Assembly (NCBI GenBank): GCA_045598345.1
Contig: JAZLLX010000001.1
Coordinates: forward strand, 1 to 5,137
Origin: Phascolarctobacterium_B sp045598345
GTDB taxonomy: Bacteria; Bacillota; Negativicutes; Acidaminococcales; Acidaminococcaceae
DNA length: 5,137 bases
Reading direction: 5' to 3'
The translations under genes were made by a program, and so were the position numbers. Numbering within the stretch: the stretch's first letter is position 1; every line of letters starts with the position of its first letter. The notes under the pieces are model-generated. The model ran no database searches. It saw nothing but the letters and a program-made list of their open reading frames with translations, and was not told where the DNA came from. Of this stretch, positions 5,021-5,137 are shown in pieces.

Positions 5021-5137
5021 TCTTAATTCTGCATTCCTAATTCTTAATTACAATTACGCATTGCGAATTCCGCATTCCGCATTATATCTTCACCCTTAGC
5101 CCTTCCCCCTAAAACCTGACCCCTAACCCCTAATCCC
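5021..5137. repeat. Heptad array H7, about 17 drifting units, runs off the window
   Basis: From TCTTAAT at 5021 the sequence splits into consecutive 7-base units up to the edge, with only one 6-base unit (TACAAT, 5049-5054). The units change gradually: first AT-rich (TCTGCAT, TCCTAAT), then mixed (TACGCAT, TGCGAAT, TCCGCAT twice), then C-rich (TCACCCT, TAGCCCT, TCCCCCT), and finally AACCCCT and AATCCC. The last base of nearly every unit is T. The right boundary is outside the window. Confidence 0.85.

Larger units (their letters stand above)
4876..5137. repeat. Composite repeat element B, cut by the window edge
   Basis: Non-coding. It contains the minus-strand module GGTGGTGGGGGCGC (4880-4893), a GGGACCG...CGGT module (about 4905-4918, minus), a perfect hairpin TTGTGTCC/GGACACAA (4921-4939), CACGCCTGGGGCGGAAAAA (4949-4967, which appears inverted in element A), GTCCGCACTAT (4969-4979), the core block with TATAATCACAGGAACATTTT (4993-5012), and then heptad array H7 to the right edge. 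No credible gene lies in this stretch. Confidence 0.65.

Noticed and set aside
4826..5026. Short open frames on both strands in the right-hand non-coding region
   Set aside because: They consist of the repeat core and heptads, overlap each other on opposite strands, and have no ribosome binding site or domain.
5021..5137. CRISPR-like array
   Set aside because: The period is 7 bases with drifting units and no spacers; no cas genes are present in the window.

Overview
The window suggests a member of the Firmicutes with moderate-to-low GC, and more tentatively a diderm lineage of the Negativicutes type. Two things point there. A G5/3D-domain cell-wall protein, ribonuclease M5 (rnmV) and 16S rRNA dimethyladenosine transferase (rsmA/ksgA) stand in the yabE-rnmV-ksgA order typical of Firmicutes, and rnmV is largely a Firmicutes gene. 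Downstream lies a large secreted protein whose C-terminal half reads like an autotransporter passenger (beta-helix), as diderm Firmicutes carry. The order assignment is inference.

All four genes are on the minus strand, so transcription runs from right to left. From right to left: 4541-5137 is non-coding and almost entirely repetitive, except for a consensus sigma-70 promoter at 4559-4587. This promoter drives the G5/3D gene (4540-3731), which overlaps rnmV (3734-3189) by 4 bases. A 117-base gap filled by a repeat element follows, then rsmA (3071-2229). A second repeat-filled gap (1893-2228) leads into the surface protein gene, which starts at 1892 and stays open to the left edge of the window. 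It is the largest gene here, and because its stop lies outside the window it is easily missed.

The 3D protein probably acts in peptidoglycan remodelling in the envelope. RNase M5 matures 5S rRNA and RsmA dimethylates 16S rRNA, so the central pair forms a ribosome-biogenesis unit. The surface protein is a separate accessory gene.

The striking content is between the genes. All three intergenic regions are mosaics of one repeat family. It consists of arrays of drifting 7-base units (the longest covers 5021-5137, about 17 units, and runs off the edge), attached to a short core with a TATAAT and the block AGGAACATTTTACC. The core also has variable modules containing hairpins and a GTCCGCA motif. 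One copy (3095-3218) has heptad arrays at both ends in inverted orientation, like a small MITE. It separates rnmV from rsmA and supplies the last codons of rnmV. The arrays resemble in kind the heptanucleotide STRRs known in cyanobacteria, but they occur in a Firmicute, have gradually drifting units and are coupled to a conserved core.
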